Shown here: positions 63,165 through 64,000 of the stretch, in pieces
Layout of the letters: each line of letters begins with the position of its first letter
How positions within the stretch are numbered: the stretch's first letter is position 1
Source of the DNA: Chionis minor
Lineage: Eukaryota > Chordata > Aves > Charadriiformes > Chionididae
Direction: 5' to 3'
Length of the DNA stretch: 64,000 nucleotides
Assembly: GCA_013398295.1 (NCBI GenBank)
Contig: VZSF01001354.1
Span: forward strand, 62,001 to 126,000
The notes under the pieces: generated by a model
Told to the model about the DNA's origin: nothing
Database searches by the model: none
Seen by the model: only the letters and a program-made list of their open reading frames with translations
Position numbers and translations under genes: made by a program

Positions 63165-64000
63165 TTTTAAAAAATGTTAAAGGTAATCTCTAGCAAAAGA
63201 CAGTGGAAATTAAAGGACTGGAACACTATGGTTACTTCTCCTGTGTTACAAGCTATTTATATTTACTGTTGTCTTCATTGTTTCCCTGCTGTTTCATGAG
63301 CTGTGCCTTGTCTTCATTGATGTACACATGTACACTCTGATACTGACAGGGAAAGTGCTTCTGTGCACCTCTAATACAGCTCCAAAGCCATTTTATGAGT
63401 GGAGTCCAGTACCCAGAGTCGGTTCTCCAGTTAGCACTTCAGCAATGTGGAAAGACCACATGCTAGGAGTGTCCCACAGAAATGCAATGGAGAGTGCTCA
63501 CAAATTGGTATTGGCCTGGCCGTCCATCCCCCTCAGGAGCTTGGATGTCTCCATCCATTTCAGATCTGCTGTATACACAGTTCCCAAAAAGATAGAAGCG
63601 TTTTAAAGGAACGAGCAGGTCACACCATTTTTTCATTTTAAATGTAGCCAGAAAAAGACACAGTGGTGTTCAGCTTTTAGATGCTAACTTTATTACCTAC
63701 ACCTCCTGTGCTCATACTTCCCCTTTGACTTACAGTGTCTCCTTCCCAAGCTATCTGCAAGAACTTTGCTTTGGGTAGCCTTTTTTTTTTTTTGGTTTTG
63801 TTTTGGTTTGGTTTTTTGTACTCCTGCCTTCTAATGGAAGAAATTAGTGTGGTTTTGAGCCATGGGCAGACTTTTTGCCTTAACTTGACTCCTACAGAAG
63901 GGAGAGAACTCTGTATTTAGGGGCCCTATTGCATCTATTTAATGCTATTTCATCCATAGACAAAATGCCTTAAAAAAGACAGAGAATAGGAGCAAAGTTA
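63165..64000. other. Intergenic, no gene seen
   Basis: AT-rich sequence with a T/G-rich simple tract at 63781-63819. The 92-codon frame at 63328-63606 has no recognisable features. Confidence 0.5.

Overview
The window looks like a piece of a bird genome, probably the Z chromosome. Two things support this. Five fragments of CR1 LINEs are present, and CR1 is the dominant avian retrotransposon. The only firmly identifiable gene is the 3' part of KCNN2, the small-conductance Ca2+-activated K+ channel SK2, which I recall as Z-linked in chicken; the linkage is from memory, not from the sequence. The DNA is AT-rich, intron-rich and gene-poor, with no bacterial-style operons.

Layout. Bases 1-3303 are KCNN2 intron. 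Four plus-strand coding exons follow at 3304-3414, 5795-5922, 10547-10616 and 12475-12762. They have canonical splice sites and compatible phases, and they encode the end of S6, the calmodulin-binding domain, a coiled coil and the Ser/Arg-rich tail with its stop. A 3' UTR probably follows, with a candidate AATAAA at 14459. The upstream exons (N-terminus, S1-S5, pore) lie outside the window to the left.

The remaining ~49 kb is intergenic, with no gene I can name. It holds CR1 fragments at 22744-23312 (+), 48612-49430 (+), 52166-52526 (-), 56691-56850 (-) and 62964-63164 (+), a possible tRNA-derived SINE relic near 25.75 kb, and two diverged copies of an unnamed GC-rich repeat at about 35.6-36.1 and 42.0-42.4 kb. 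It also holds a CpG-rich patch at 17.17-17.64 kb, a 1.28-kb segment bounded by ~50-nt inverted repeats at 57977-59254, G-quadruplex-prone tracts, microsatellites and a homopolymer-G tract containing an unresolved base.

Several short exon-like segments also stand out. The clearest is a plus-strand candidate terminal exon at 43077-43238, and a minus-strand coding-like block lies at 51599-51996. I cannot assign either to a known gene. They are reported as candidates that need transcript or homology evidence, because short open frames with splice-like flanks also arise by chance. I found no RNA genes, CRISPR arrays or intact autonomous mobile elements, and nothing I can defend as a new biological system.
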